Below are positions 1 to 12,586 of a DNA stretch of 64,000 nt, one piece after another. A program made the position numbers and the translations under genes. This DNA is from Ophiobolus disseminans (taxonomy: Eukaryota > Ascomycota > Dothideomycetes > Pleosporales > Phaeosphaeriaceae): NCBI GenBank assembly GCA_010093685.1, contig MU006234.1, positions 487,668 to 551,667 of the forward strand, written 5' to 3'. Within the stretch, counting starts at the first letter, position 1. Each line of letters opens with the position of its first letter. The notes beneath the pieces are model-generated. The model searched no databases, had not been told where the DNA came from, and saw nothing but the letters and a program-made list of their open reading frames with translations.

Positions 1-687
1 TGACTGCTACCTAGGTATATTGCGCTCAGCCGCTTGAGCTAGCCACATCAGGACAATAGCGGAGGAGAATCATAAGGCTGAGGTCGCAGCAATGCGCCCA
101 ACTCGTATTATCTCTGGCAAATTCGTTAGGTGACCAAAAGCTTCAAGACCTTACTACAACCTTGTGGCGCCATGTCTCGAGTTAGTTTGTGGATGTTTTC
201 GGTCTTTGCCGGATGCGTATATGGGTCACATCTTACTGGACCAAAGTCGAAGCAAAACGTAAGTATAGTATTCGAAGTCTGAGGTGCACAGCACGCTGCG
301 CCACACGCGCACTTGAGTTAGGCAGTATGTTGTCGAACTTTAGCTTGTGATTACGCCAGCTTGTGTAAACGCCCGAGCCCATCTCACGATCTCTCGGAAA
401 GAAATGGCGGGGCTGGTGGCTTATTGTGCCAGCTGGTTCAGCGACCGCTAAACGCCGCAAATAGGGCTGGAGGCGGTGTTGCAAGAAACCCTCACGATTT
501 CAGAGATACATTGACGAGAAACAGCTGGAAAGGAAATGGTATAAAGCCCTATGTTATCCACAACAGCCAACTCCCATCACTACAAATCTTCAACACTTCC
601 ACAGCATCTTTTCTTCTACTTCAATATCTCCTTCCAACACTCACCACCAATTATTCCAACCCACATCTACAATCCAACACCATCAAA
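1..687. other. Upstream region of the small secreted protein gene
   Basis: No convincing gene. The last ~100 bases are a C- and A-rich, G-poor leader typical of strongly expressed fungal genes. Confidence 0.5.
540..545 (+). promoter_or_regulatory. TATA box of the small secreted protein gene
   Basis: TATAAA lies 143 bases before the ATG at 688 and is followed by a long pyrimidine/adenine-rich leader. A clear TATA box with such a leader is common in highly or conditionally expressed fungal genes. Its use as a promoter here is inferred from position. Confidence 0.45.
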
Positions 688-1133
688 ATGCAGTTCACCA
701 CTATTCTTGCTTCCACCGTCTTGGCCTTCGCCTCTGGAATCTCCGCCATCCCTGCTCCCTTCTCCCAGGTCACACTCCGCATCTTCAACGACCAGACCGG
801 CATCAACAGCGACGCTACCGTCCCCGCTGACAATGCCCCACGCTACCTAAGTGATCTCTTCCGTGGGACCCCAATCGGCAATGCCGGCCTCGTCGCCACG
901 TCTGCACAGCTCACGCAGTTCTCAGATAGCACCAAGTGCAAGCTGGTAAGTTCAAAGTTATCTAGTATGTGAGGGTGTTTACTGACATGATGTCCTTGTA
1001 GGTTGATCAGACTGGCAAGAACTGGGTCATTGAGCTTGACGGACGTGCGAAGAACTTTGTCGATCTTGACGGCGACGTCACCAAGCCAATCCCTGTCTAC
1101 ATTGCTGGATTCACTTTCCAGTGCACTGCTTAA
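688..1133 (+). CDS. Small secreted protein, 129 aa, unknown function
   Basis: Two exons, 688-945 and 1002-1133, join in frame across a 56-nt intron (GTAAGT...TAG). The ATG follows CATCAAA, a good fungal start context. Residues 1-20 form a signal peptide: a basic/polar start, then a hydrophobic run rich in A, L and S, with likely cleavage near SAIPAP. The mature part is about 109 residues with only two cysteines (in TKCKL and at the C-terminal FQCTA), so at most one disulfide bond. I see no known domain. Size, secretion signal and isolation in a gene-poor stretch fit the general profile of a small secreted or effector-like protein, but the low cysteine count is not typical of cysteine-rich effectors. 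Function is unknown. Confidence 0.8.
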
Positions 1134-4100
1134 TTGGAGCGTTCATCGAAATGATCAGCAGAGTCGGGTTGGAAAGTAGTGTCTATTATTACGGTCTTTT
1201 CTGTTTCATAGTGTTTGGCTTTTTGTTTGCATAGCAAGGTATAGACGGATTACTCATGGAGGAAATGATTCTGGACACTCCTTTTACGAGGTATTTGCAT
1301 AACTCTAGACATAATGCATTGGTGTTGCTTCCGCCACTTGTTGCATATTACACTTGCTTGTGAGTTAACGAATCACCACGATACTCAAGGGCTGCCCAAG
1401 TGTGATTTGTTTGCGATCTGTTCTGCCCTTGGAAAACCACAGTTTTCTTCGAACATGACGTCTTGTAGATTCCTGTGGCTCGCAACAGCACTATTGCAAT
1501 CCATGGGTTCGAAGTCGGCGACTTTACCGAATGATCATGATGTCACGTCATACCTAGGCAGTGTGGAAGGGCCATGCGCAGGCCGCTCCACCACATTTCA
1601 AGGCTGGCGAGCCAGTCCCCACCTTGACATCATCAGCCAGCTTCGATTCCACTGCTACACACAACATCATCCGTAGCATTAGCAGAGCGCACCTTGTGCT
1701 CTCGTCTAATATTACCAAAAGCAGGCAATTAGTGCTCTTTTTCGCTCGCTTCTCGAAAACACGAGGAACCCCGAGCCATGTTACAGAACAAGCCGCTGAG
1801 TCTGCGGATCCGGGTAAATCTTTCGCAACCGTCTATTCCTTGTCTCTATACTTTGCCCTCTAGTCACTATCGTCATCTTCCCTCCTATACTGCTGCGCCT
1901 CGTCGAGCCTGCCTGTCCATCAATGCGCACCCTTCCCGCGGGCCTTCGCTGCACGGATCCCGAAGACACGGACCCGTAAGCGCTAGAAGGCACGTAGAAG
2001 ATCTGTCGAAGTATTGAGTGGAGTTAAGCAGGTGGGGCGCGCACGCGATGATACGCGCCCAGGCAATATGGATAAATGAAACCCACGTTTTCCTTCCCAC
2101 CATGTGCAGGCACAGGGTGCTGAAACGTCCCGAACTCGTCACTGGGTTCAATCTGCAGCCAAACGTACAATCACTATTATGGCTAGCCTAAATATATGGC
2201 CGTGTCATATGCCGACCGATGGCTCGGAGCCGGAATCGGACAGACATCCTTGATGCCGCGAGGCATACTCGGTGACGTCTACGAATTCGACATGAGCTTC
2301 TCCTGAACCGAATGACGACGTGGAAACAGAGATTGATTGCATGATCATCTTGAGATCAGATCCTCCTAGTGCTGAGGGCTTACCTGAGCGGTCAATCTTC
2401 AGCGACCGCATCTGGTCAAAAGATCGGTGAGCAGGAGAACCTGGCTGCTGACAGCATGCTCGCACGTGCAAGCAGGCCTCAGTCGTCCTAGTGCATACCA
2501 GCCTGTGCCACACCCAGGCCGAACGAGATGCGGCTAAAAGTATACAGCTCAACAATACTACCGACATTAACTGAATCTACGGTATCCCTGTATTCGATTG
2601 GATACACGTCGCTTATGTAGATACCCGCAGGTTTCGAAACTAGTCCGTTGCCAGTACTTTTACGCGAGACGATGCAATCCTACTTTCAGTCGCTCGACGC
2701 AGGCAGAAGTCATGGGCTGCATCGTTTCGTCCACAGCCTATCATACACTCTACTGGGCCAATATTATGTTTCAGATTTCGTTAGGTGGCGAGCGTCACGA
2801 GCTGATCATGATGTCGTTTTGAGCATTTCCTAGCTGCTTCGAGTTATCATAAGCCTACCAATGCGGCATAATCGGATTGAGAGCCGGAAGATCTTACTGT
2901 GCTAACCGCCACTGCCGTGTGGTTTTCCATCTGCCCCACGTCAACCGACAATTGGTTGCGGACTTATTCGGAGTACGGGAATGGTCGACGAGCCGTGGCT
3001 GTCCACGCTTCGCCAAGCGGTGTCGGCGCGAGCATCCGCAATAGCTCCAAATGTGACGGGTGGCAGATGCATGTTCACACACGCAATGTGCTGGCGGTGA
3101 GGATCGACGACCATTCGCCGGCAGAGGCTTGCCACAAATCCTCCAAGGTGTTATTCTGACCCATCATCTACGGCCGAGGCGCACACCAACCTTCTCGCCA
3201 TGAGGTTCCTGTTCGATCTTGTGATATCTCCGAACAGACCCACAGAAGGACCCGGACAGTTCATCCGTCTGATGAAGGAGTAAGATATGTTCATGCGAAG
3301 CTATCCACCTCGCTAGGGCAGGAGGTGCACCGCGGGAGGACGTGTAAGGCGAAACATTGTGCAGTCAGCTTACTACGCTTCACCAGTTCACTACAGCAGA
3401 ACAGGCTCTCCACGCGAAAATAATGGGATGAAATGAGACACCTCAGCATCTTGTTTACACGCTACGTGTCACCGATTAGCTAACCTACGTAAGAAGACAC
3501 AGGATATGCAGGTTTTGTGGAACCCGTTCGCACCACTTGTCGAGCAGGCCATGATGTAATACCTTAGGCTACTATAGCGCTCCCTGAAACGGTTCTCATG
3601 GAGTTTGTACGGTAATGTCACTTACGCGTGGCTCTTGGACGTTCATCTGACACTGCAGCGATGAAACTCTAGAGTACAGAGTACAACAACAACTCGCACA
3701 CCTCTCAAACGATTCTCGGCATGAGGTAATTATAGTTCAAGCTACCGAGAAATGGGAACCGTTTCGCGTGGATGTCCTGTCCGCCAGCGTGGTTCCTCCA
3801 TATCTTTCGCTTCCCGAGAGCTGCAGGCAGCTCCATGCGATTTTCGGCAGTGACATCGCATCGTCACTCTCACAATTTTTCCACCATCAGTAACAACTCG
3901 ACATGAAACACAGTGCATACATGTAGAAGACGATGAGGCAAAAGGTAGAGCGCAAAGTCTTCCGCCCCAAGGAGTAAGGCGGCCATAGTCTTCATCCCGG
4001 GCTCGGAGCGCAACTCGCCAGTGAGCGCGATGGGGCCCTTCTAGGGCCTTTCACATGTAAAGTGTCCCTATACAATAGAAGCCTGAGTATTACCAGCGGT

Positions 4101-5803
4101 CTCTGTACTGCGGTCCATAGCTCGACGTTAAGGCATTAGGACGACCATTCGAGTTGCACGGCATTAGCTATCCACGTAAACAAGCGACCAAGGATACAAT
4201 CACGATAACACCTTCCTCAAAGATAAACGTGATACTGTCCTCAAACCTATCGCGAGGCTGCAAGGTACCACTGCGTGCACTTCGCAAGCCTCGTGGTAAG
4301 GCGTCCAGTTTCTTTAATGCCCGGAAACACGCGCAATGCATACATGCGTCGACAACGATCCTTCGAGTTGATGTAGCCGTGGCTATGAAGTAGGTGCATA
4401 ACCTGTCTTGCTAGTGTGAATACTTGTCGCACCTACGCGCCGGACCCGAAACTGCTCAGTGTGGTTTGTTCATGCCTGAAGCCTTGCGCGACCTTGCAAA
4501 GCCCCCTGGCGTGGAGGTAGAGCAAACCCAACATACCCAGAAACTGCGGGCCAGGTATCCAGCCCGTATCACTGGCCGCAGATCGGTGGTCGTCCTGCTT
4601 AAGCTATGCACCCAGAAGGATTGCGTGGCAGTGCAACGAGGGGATTTGCGCGAGCACTTGGAGTGAGGCTCTGTTCTGGCGGCCGTTGTTTGTATGTAGC
4701 ATAGAGGCGCTTTCATGTTAGGAGACTGTACAGCTTCTACGGTAGAGGAAGTGTAGAATTGTTGGGCTGATACGTGAGGGAAGGCGCAGTTGAAGAGCAA
4801 GCTGGTGCAAGCGCGAGATCGAAGTACCACGCCAGATTATCGCTCAAAGACATAATCGGACATAGCGATACAGCTGCTATGGAGATTTTCCAACGCTCCT
4901 ACTTATCGCAATCACGAGAGAATGTCAAGCTGAATACATACATTATACACTTCCATCACATCTCAGTCTATTGATAGCGCCATGTGCTTAGCAAGGCGCT
5001 TCTTCCTCCCCACCATGAAAGAAACATAGACGCCACGGAGTTGCCCGCCTTACAGAGACATCAGAGGGCGAAAATCCACAAATGCCACCACTGCCGCCGC
5101 ACTACAAACTGCGCAGCACCCAGCGCTGGGTTATACCTCACACACACCGTTCTCGCATGAGACACTCTCCATCAGCACCACGGGATGCAGCTTCGCCGCA
5201 GTAACACCTCTCCATGGCCACATCACCAGACTGCTAGTCCTGCACCTAAGCATTTCGAGAGGTAGGTGGTGCGAAAGTGCGTGGCATTGGTGCAGCATCA
5301 ATAAGAGCACTGCGCGGTTGAAGCCGCTCTGCACCACCCGTTATGTCTTCAAACGCTATTAATTGGGCGGACGATGTGATAAAAATTGATGAGCCTTGAT
5401 TGCGGCGTGTGTCTATGTCACGTTGCGGCACAGTGAAAATCGGAATGAGCCGACGACGTTTTCGACCCCGCGGAAAAACCGGTGAGAGTATGCAAGTAGC
5501 ACGTTTACACAAAGGTGGTCGCGATATGAACGTAGAGTAGAGTTGTATGGTTGTTTTATTTGTTTTTTTAGCTTCATTGTTTGAATGGGGTGCGGTGAGC
5601 CTTGTCGGTGAGACATGGGCTATGGAGTATGTACAAACATGATGGGTATCAGGAGAAGAAAAGTGTCAAGTGTCTAGAGTGAAGAACGCCTGGGTATATG
5701 CATGTAGCAGCCGTGCCGTGCCGCGCCGTACGCCATCGTCCGGGGCGCTTGTGCAAATAGCCAAAGGGACAGTGTACACCGAAATGGTAGCCCGAGGCTA
5801 TTC
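1134..5803. other. Gene-poor stretch, 4.7 kb
   Basis: Open frames here are short, overlap on both strands, and show neither recognisable domains nor a consistent splice architecture. I see no transposon protein, terminal repeat or RNA gene. It may hold remnants too decayed to recognise by eye. Confidence 0.45.
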
Positions 5804-7191
5804 TCATTGGACGTTCATGTACGGGAGAAAAGTGTGCGGCGCTTCGACTGGGCTCATTGAGTAAGGGGCGAAGCCGTGTTGAAGGTGTTCGAAGTGCGCG
5901 TAGGGTGTGGGCGCAGGGTCGATCTCAGCCCATTTGCGTGCGCACTGTCGGGAGGTCCACTTCTCTTGTGCGCCAAACTCGAGCATCTGTTGCCTGTTAG
6001 AAGACGATCGGACGAGAGATAGTTTTGTAGTGACTGACCTTCTGAGAAATGATGTCGAACTTGTTTTGCACCCAGTACTCGTGTGCCATGCGGAGTGCTC
6101 TGACATCCGTCTCGGTCCACACACGCATGCGTTCTCGGAGGCGCTTGAGGCGCATCTGTAAGGCGGGTATTTGGTACGATTTCCCCAGGTCGGTTTGGAA
6201 ACGCGCAGCAATGTCTTTCCAAGGCATCGATTCTTCCTCCTTCAGTTGTAGAAGCAACTTGTCTTCCTCGCTGAGCTCAAATTGCGCTGAGTTATTAGAG
6301 TCTGATCTTTTCCTTCGTTTTATTTCGTCGCTGTGGTCGTCATCCTCTTCTCTGCTGCGTTTCGTCACACTTGACCGTGGTGTTTCAAGAGGCTGGGGTG
6401 CAATGGGAGTGTACAAACGTCGCGACGATGGCGAGGGCTGATGATGAGAAGGGATGTCCATAAGACGTTCGCTCATTCGCGGACTGGGGGTCAGGTGTTG
6501 GTAGTTAGGGTAGAATTGGTCGTGATGAAGGTTGTTGGTTTGGATGCCCAGCGGATTCATCGTCCAAGAAGAATCCACAGGGCCAGAATGCAAGCTGCTA
6601 GAACTACTGTTTGGACGATTCAGGAGATGAGGATTTGGCCTCCAGCGCCCCGTTGACTGTTCGAGGACGTGAGTAGAGTTAGTCTGAGGTTCCTCTGACG
6701 GGCGCGTCGACTCGGGTAATACGGAGTCCCTGCCGTGAGTAGAGACGGGTGACATGGCGGCTACTGATGTCTCGATACGTGCAGTCGATACTGATGACTT
6801 TCCTGAGTAGTGGTAGGGTGCTGGCTGTGAAAGAGCAATCGAAGACGTATGCGGAGGCAGATATTGGCCATATGCGGCGTAGCCATTCTGGACGTGGATA
6901 CGTAAGTAACGGCATTTAGCGAGCATGGGCAGTACGTACCTGATTGTGACATTCTGGGGCCGAAACCGAGGGGCCGTACCAGCTAGACGTTGGCAGGTGA
7001 TTGATCTCCTGCGACGGCAACGGACTCTCTGACATGTGTGACATGTACGATTGAAGGGACTGGGGAGACATCGGGCCTGGTGACGAAGCAGGCGCGGGGT
7101 AGTCGTGAGGATTGTAAGGGCTCGGCCACGACACTGACTTTATTTGGTGGAGATGTGGTGGGGGGCCAGCGGCATCAAGTAGCAGAGACAT
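5804..7191 (-). CDS. Myb/SANT-like domain protein, 427 aa
   Basis: Three exons on the minus strand: 7191-6940 (84 codons), 6887-6039 (283 codons) and 5986-5804 (60 residues plus stop). Phases agree at both junctions. Residues 1-250 are low-complexity, rich in S, P, H and Q. A basic, acidic-flanked stretch (TKRSREEDDDHSDEIKRRKR) looks like a nuclear localisation signal. Residues 288-390 hold two helical tryptophan-bearing segments resembling Myb/SANT repeats: a first around SEEDKLLLQLKEEESMPWKDIAARF and a second starting at RVWTETDVRAL and closing, across the last intron, with KWTSRQCARKWAEI. This suggests a DNA- or chromatin-binding factor in the nucleus. The start is the first in-frame ATG. 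The target is unknown. Confidence 0.8.
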
Positions 7192-9357
7192 GATAGCTTC
7201 TTTGGGTAGAGGGGGTAAATGAGCTTCAAGTACTGTGCCTCCAGTAGCTGGTATAGCCAACAGCGAAAAGAATAATGCGGGAGCTTGAAGGGAGAGGTTG
7301 TGCACGGTGACCGTAGAGCTTAAGCATATACAGTCGACTGGGCCGCGCAAAAGGCGCAGTCGAATTTATCAAGCTGGAGATGCTCGATGGAGCGCAGCAG
7401 TCTAGTGCCTCGACTCTAAACTGCCCCCGGCTTGCGGGAGGTTTGGGGGGATTCGACTGCGCACTGACGGTCAGGCCTACCGTACATTAGCGCCCATCCT
7501 TCACCCTCTCTGGGTCTCGGCGAGCATGTCGTCGCGCTAGAGCCGCGGAATGGCTGGCCATCCTGGCCTGTCATGCCTGCGCCCCGGCCCATTTGCTGAC
7601 CAGGAACGGCTTGCCGGGACTGTGCTCTCCTGCAACGGTGACGATCGTGGCCGGACGCCGTTGACCAGCCTTGCCTTTGCATCGTGCTCATGCTGGTGTT
7701 TTGAAACGTAGATCCGGCGATGATAGTTCCGCATGGTGGTACTGCAGCGGAAGAGGATGGTCGAAGGAAGACATCCCGGACGCATTCTAGAGGCCCGCGA
7801 GCCTCGCAGTCGGACTCTCCCAGCAGGATAATCTCTCTACTCCTGCAGCGTGATATCGATGAACCTGTCTGTGCTGGCGGCGCCATTGGATCCCGCTGCT
7901 AGGATGGACATCCTTCGCGTAGCACAGCGAATTTCGTGGGCCGTGTCCTCCCATTCGGTGAACAATGCAACAGCGCCGTAATCGTGCAGCAATTTAGCTG
8001 CACAGCAAGGTGAGACATTGACAGCAAAGGCGCTTAATGGCATGAATGAGGCAGTGATTTTTGGTCGCTAATGCTGGTTGGGGCCGAAAGGCCACTAATT
8101 TTCCGCAAAGGGCGAGCCCTTCCACCACGCCCTTTCTTTGCAGCAACTCTGTAAACTCCATCACCGCTCATGTCACATGCAGCCAGAACAACGATCTTAT
8201 GGCAGTGAGCCTTGCCTTGCAGGACTGTCTTGAAGTCGTCCGAGGACCTTCTCTTGATATGCATCCACGCTTTTGCTGCTCGCTAGCTTCGCCGCATCCG
8301 CACGGCTGAATCGTGGTGTCGCCAAGGAGCTTCCTCAGCCTTGCACGAGAGGTCTGAGCAGCCTCGCTCTATTCTGGGATCAGCGGCTCGTGGGCCCCAC
8401 GATCGTCTCTCAACTAACGACCCATGGTCTCCATAGATGGTCGCACCAGGAGATTTGACGCCCCAATGATGTGGTTCTGCTGCGATCTCCGTGCCTCTAG
8501 AAGGGCAGTATCTTGGGCGGGTATCTCTGCGGTGAAGGTATGAGGCCCGTACTTCGGCGGCTGTGGACTGTGGTCGGTCTGCGAAGGCCATGGCGCGATG
8601 TCGCTGCAAAGCTCTGCAAGCTAGTGTTCATGATCTTCGTTTGGGTCCTACACTTGCACTCGTCTTCGTCAAGCGTTGCATAACCCAAGGTCGCGTGTAC
8701 GCGAGCAATCTCGGGTAAGCAACCCGCCATTGACATGAGGATCCGCGGACTGTAGGCTAACCTGCTTTCTATGCCTATCCGTCAATGCAGTGTCTTGCAT
8801 GAAGGCAGAGATTATACTCATGTTGAATACGTCAATCCATTTTGCTCGCATTCTATGGACTCCCGAACTGTGCCCGGATGATGATTACCAGTATCACACT
8901 TCAAGAGGGCTGCTGACATTACATGTCTTGATCAGAGTTGACTCGTTGTGAGTAGATGATTGCAATCTAGACACAGCTACGTAAGAGCTTCTCGACTTCG
9001 AAACTCGTGGTTACACACATCCATGGATGATGGTGTCGCGACGAAAGAGGCTAGCGTGCCAATGTCAGGGTCTCGGACGGCGCCAAGCGACGATGAACCC
9101 GACAGCTGGAGCTTTCGGATCGGTGAGGCATGGCGACGACATCGACATCACCACCAACCACGCGCTACAGAGCCTCCCACCTTCACCATCACCACACATC
9201 TGCATCCTGCCGGACTCGTCCATCGACGTCCCGTAGCCACTTCCGGACTCGACGCGTTCCTTCCCGTTGGCGGAGTCTGTAGCTGAGTCTCGGAGGTCCG
9301 CACCTAGGCGACTGGCTGCGTGCTGTGTCGCCGTCCCTTGCCGCGCAGCAGTGCACC
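7192..9357. other. Gene-poor stretch, 2.2 kb
   Basis: Contains the promoters of the Myb-like gene (minus) and the ERD2-like gene (plus). A 156-codon minus frame at 7416-7886 has no recognisable domain and shadows other frames. No RNA gene or repeat was recognised. Confidence 0.45.
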
Positions 9358-10567
9358 ATGACTGTATTCAATGTTTTCCGCGTCCTGGGCGATGTATCAC
9401 ACACGGCATCCAAGGCTATCCTGATATGGGCCATCCACAAGAACAGCAGCGCTGAGGGTGCGTTATGCGCCTATTGCCGCCTACAGACACAACTGACATA
9501 TTTGACAGGTGTCTCCCTCATCACCCAAGCTCTCTATGCTTCCGTCTTTTGCACGCGATATCTCGACATCTTCACCTCTCCAGTGACTGCAGATGGCGCC
9601 CATGTCTGGAACTTCACGCTCAAGGTAAGCAGTGCCATAATTTCAGGAGAGAACATGGCTCACGCGCTGTAGCTGTTCTACACGTTGTCCTCCTTCTACA
9701 TCATCTTCTTGATGACCAGCGTGTATGCACGCACACGAGAACGGGAAAAGGCGTGGAAGTTCGGTCTTTACTGCCTGTCGGGCGCCATTGTCATCACGCC
9801 CTTCTGGTACCTCATCTTCAAAAAGCACATCAGCCACAACACTTTCATGGCAGTAAGTACCCGCTCCGGCAGTTCCAGAACAACACTCACCACGGGCATA
9901 GTTATTGTGGACCTTCTCTCAGATCCTCGAATGTGTCTGCGTCATTCCGCAGCTCCTGCTCCTCCGCCAAACTACCGTTCCCACCGTCATCGATTCCTTC
10001 TACCTCGTCACACTGGGCGCATACCGCTTTTTGTATGTTTTGAACTGGATTACTCGCAGTACGCAAGAGGCAACTTACAAAGATCCGACCAGCTGGGTAT
10101 GGGGCTCTATACAGACAGCACTAATGATTGACTTCGCTTGGGTGTACTACACACGCCAGCGCGTTAAGCTTCGGCAAGGCGGGGTCGTCGACTCGGAGGA
10201 CTTTGGCCGTGGATGGCTTGTAGGCCGCTTTGCTGGCCCTAAGAGCGTCGACTTCGATTACGACGAAGAAGCCGCACCTCGGAACGAAGAGCCTGTAGCA
10301 CCCAATAGATGGGGCCGACGTGGTATATCTGTCTCTGCAGATGAGGGTGTGGAAGGTGCGCCGAAGAGAAAGGGTCCCTCGGCTGGGCACGCAAACTCCG
10401 AAAGCCAGCCTCTGGCTGACCCGGCAGCCTTTGAAGACGAGAGCGACGACGATGCACCGCCTCCGGCAGTTGCCGGCACTTCTGCTGCCGAGAGCGGTGT
10501 GCGGCGAGATGAGTGGGACGATGATGTGGACGAAGATGCGAAACCTCGCAACGTGACTACTAAATAG
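9358..10567 (+). CDS. ER-lumen-protein-retaining receptor (ERD2/KDELR) family protein with long acidic tail, 353 aa
   Basis: Four exons: 9358-9457, 9509-9624, 9673-9852 and 9902-10567, with phases closing throughout. The first ~215 residues are a seven-helix ERD2-type protein: VFNVFRVLGDVSHTASKAIL at the start, SLITQALYASVFCTRYLDIF, the third helix FYTLSSFYIIFLMTSVY, then LLWTFSQILECVCVIPQLLLL, which is close to the family's LWTFSxxLExVAxxPQL segment. Family members cycle between Golgi and ER and retrieve proteins bearing C-terminal HDEL/KDEL-type signals. This copy adds about 140 residues after the last helix, rich in D, E, P and S, ending in DEWDDDVDEDAKPRN. Classical receptors are about 210-220 residues with a short tail, so it may be the extended fungal paralogue and not the main receptor. 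Confidence 0.85.
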
Positions 10568-12586
10568 GGCAGATATGGGGCCTTCTCTACTTGGGTATTT
10601 AGCGATTTTCAACTGCATCAAATCATTTTCACTCTACAAATACCACCAATGGCGCGTAATTACCCCGCTTGTCAACCATCTTTCTTCTGCCCTTGCGCAT
10701 CAGCTCAACCGGCGAGCGTTGCCCATGTAACAAACTCAATCTCAACAGCTCCCCTGCATGTAGTACAGTCACGATCTTGGCCCCCTACGAGCTTATCAAC
10801 TCAACTCAGGCCCGCTGGTTCAAGAGCAAGGTACTCGCCCTAGTACACACCATCGCAACAGCAGCACAGTCTCAGTGTGACACGAGCCTGATGATACCTC
10901 GACTATGACTCGAAACGTAAAGACGAGCAGGTCTCATGCGTTGAAACGGCTGTTTCCACAGCAAGGCATAACCTGGTCTCACATCAACTCACACCCGACC
11001 ACAGCGTCCAGCTACCCTATTGGTAGATAGCCATTCGTGTATCAACAAGGATGGCCTACTTTGCATACCTGACGGACCTGTAACGTGAGCTCAAGATACA
11101 CAGATCCATGCCCATGTAGCCTTTTCCACGCGATGCTTACTGCAGGCTGACTGCGTTATGCATATACTTGCAGCTACTATTGAGCTTCTAGAAGGGACGG
11201 GTGGAAGCGTGGACTGCATGGCGCGGGACGAAACGAAACCTAACGTTCAGGGCGATTGCGAAGGAGACGGGATGATGTGATCTTGCAGCTTGCGCATGTC
11301 TGCTGTGGTTGCGGCGTGTGATAGTGGCTTGCGTGTGTAAGATGAACTTTCCTTTGCTGAAGCCGCAACGGGGAGGATGGGCCCGCACACCCACACCCTC
11401 ACCCGCAGCGACCCCATGCCAGCCTCCACGCTGCGCACATGGCTCACGCTATTGTACGTCCACGCCCGACATATGGGCCAGTCTGACTGCGTTCTGCGTG
11501 TGCAGGCTGCTGAAACGGCTGGTGCGCTCGTATATTTTGCTCGTCTTCTAGAAGGGCACTAGAAGGTCAAGGTCGCACAGTGGGTAACCGGGCGGGCCAG
11601 TTGAAGGGCATGTTCGGACACCGAGTTGAGTAGTGCGTTTTCTTGGGGGAGGGGGAAGCGAGGAGAAAGAATTGAGGTTAAGATACCGTAGAAGAGGAGG
11701 GGAATGGCCGGTAATTAACTCGAGAGTTGCTTGGAAAATTAGCGACGCACCTCGAGCCCCATTCATGCTAGCAAGATGTCCAGCCTCGTGCTTCCCCTCC
11801 CCACTTACCCCCCATGACGCTGGATTGGGATGCGGACCCCAAAACTTAAATTTCTGCAATCTATATCCTGGGGGAGGAGGGCAACCAGCGACCAGGTATG
11901 CGTCGGCACGTTGTGGCTCCAGGGGTTTGGTGAAGCTTTGCTATTTCAGTATTGTGGGGCATTTGAGTGCTGGGTCACGACATCGCAGCAGATGAATGGT
12001 GGTTGTGGTAGAAGATCATGCAATGCAGCCTGCATCTGTAAGTGATGTACGAAGTGTGGTTACGCGTGACCTCAACGATGTTGGATGCAAAGTACGGGCA
12101 TCATGGGTCAATTGAGGGCTGGCACGCTCATTGAAATGCCGGTGTATCTGATTACGCAGGTCCACTCTGAAATGCAGATAATGAACTTGATGGCCCTGTA
12201 GGCAAACCGCTGTACCACCCTTGGAAGGTTACCCAGGTGCAGCTGTGTAGGTTTTATCACGTGCTGCCTCAACAATACACTTTCGGATTGCGTCATTGAC
12301 ACTTACAACTACAGCTGTAGGACACATTGCCGAGGCTGCCCGAGGATCGTTTCTCGTGGTGAATGTCATCGATAAAATGCACATGAGATGGATGGAGCAT
12401 ATCGATAAGCACATGTGAAGAAGGCTACGTCATACTGACCGAGCACTGGAATTCGAGAACTATATGAGCACCCAAGCCTCATCAAAGCCTAAGCAAAAAC
12501 AAATATCGTCTGAAAGGTTAAAGACTCACAGTGTCGCAAAACCCCAGCCTCACACCAATTCAGCGCTGCATAGCGTTTCAAACATC
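10568..12586. other. Gene-poor stretch, 2.0 kb
   Basis: No supported gene. Two copies of CTTCTAGAAGGG occur near 11186 and 11546, but they sit near no gene start. Frames are short and overlap. Confidence 0.4.

Noticed and set aside
4456..4830. 124-codon minus frame in the first gene-poor stretch
   Set aside because: No ATG-supported architecture or domain; overlaps a plus frame of similar quality.
7416..7886. 156-codon minus frame between the Myb-like and ERD2-like genes
   Set aside because: No domain, several overlapping frames on both strands, irregular composition.
11186..11557. Two CTTCTAGAAGGG sites resembling heat-shock element cores
   Set aside because: Each has only one TTCnnGAA pair, they are 360 bases apart, and no gene starts nearby.
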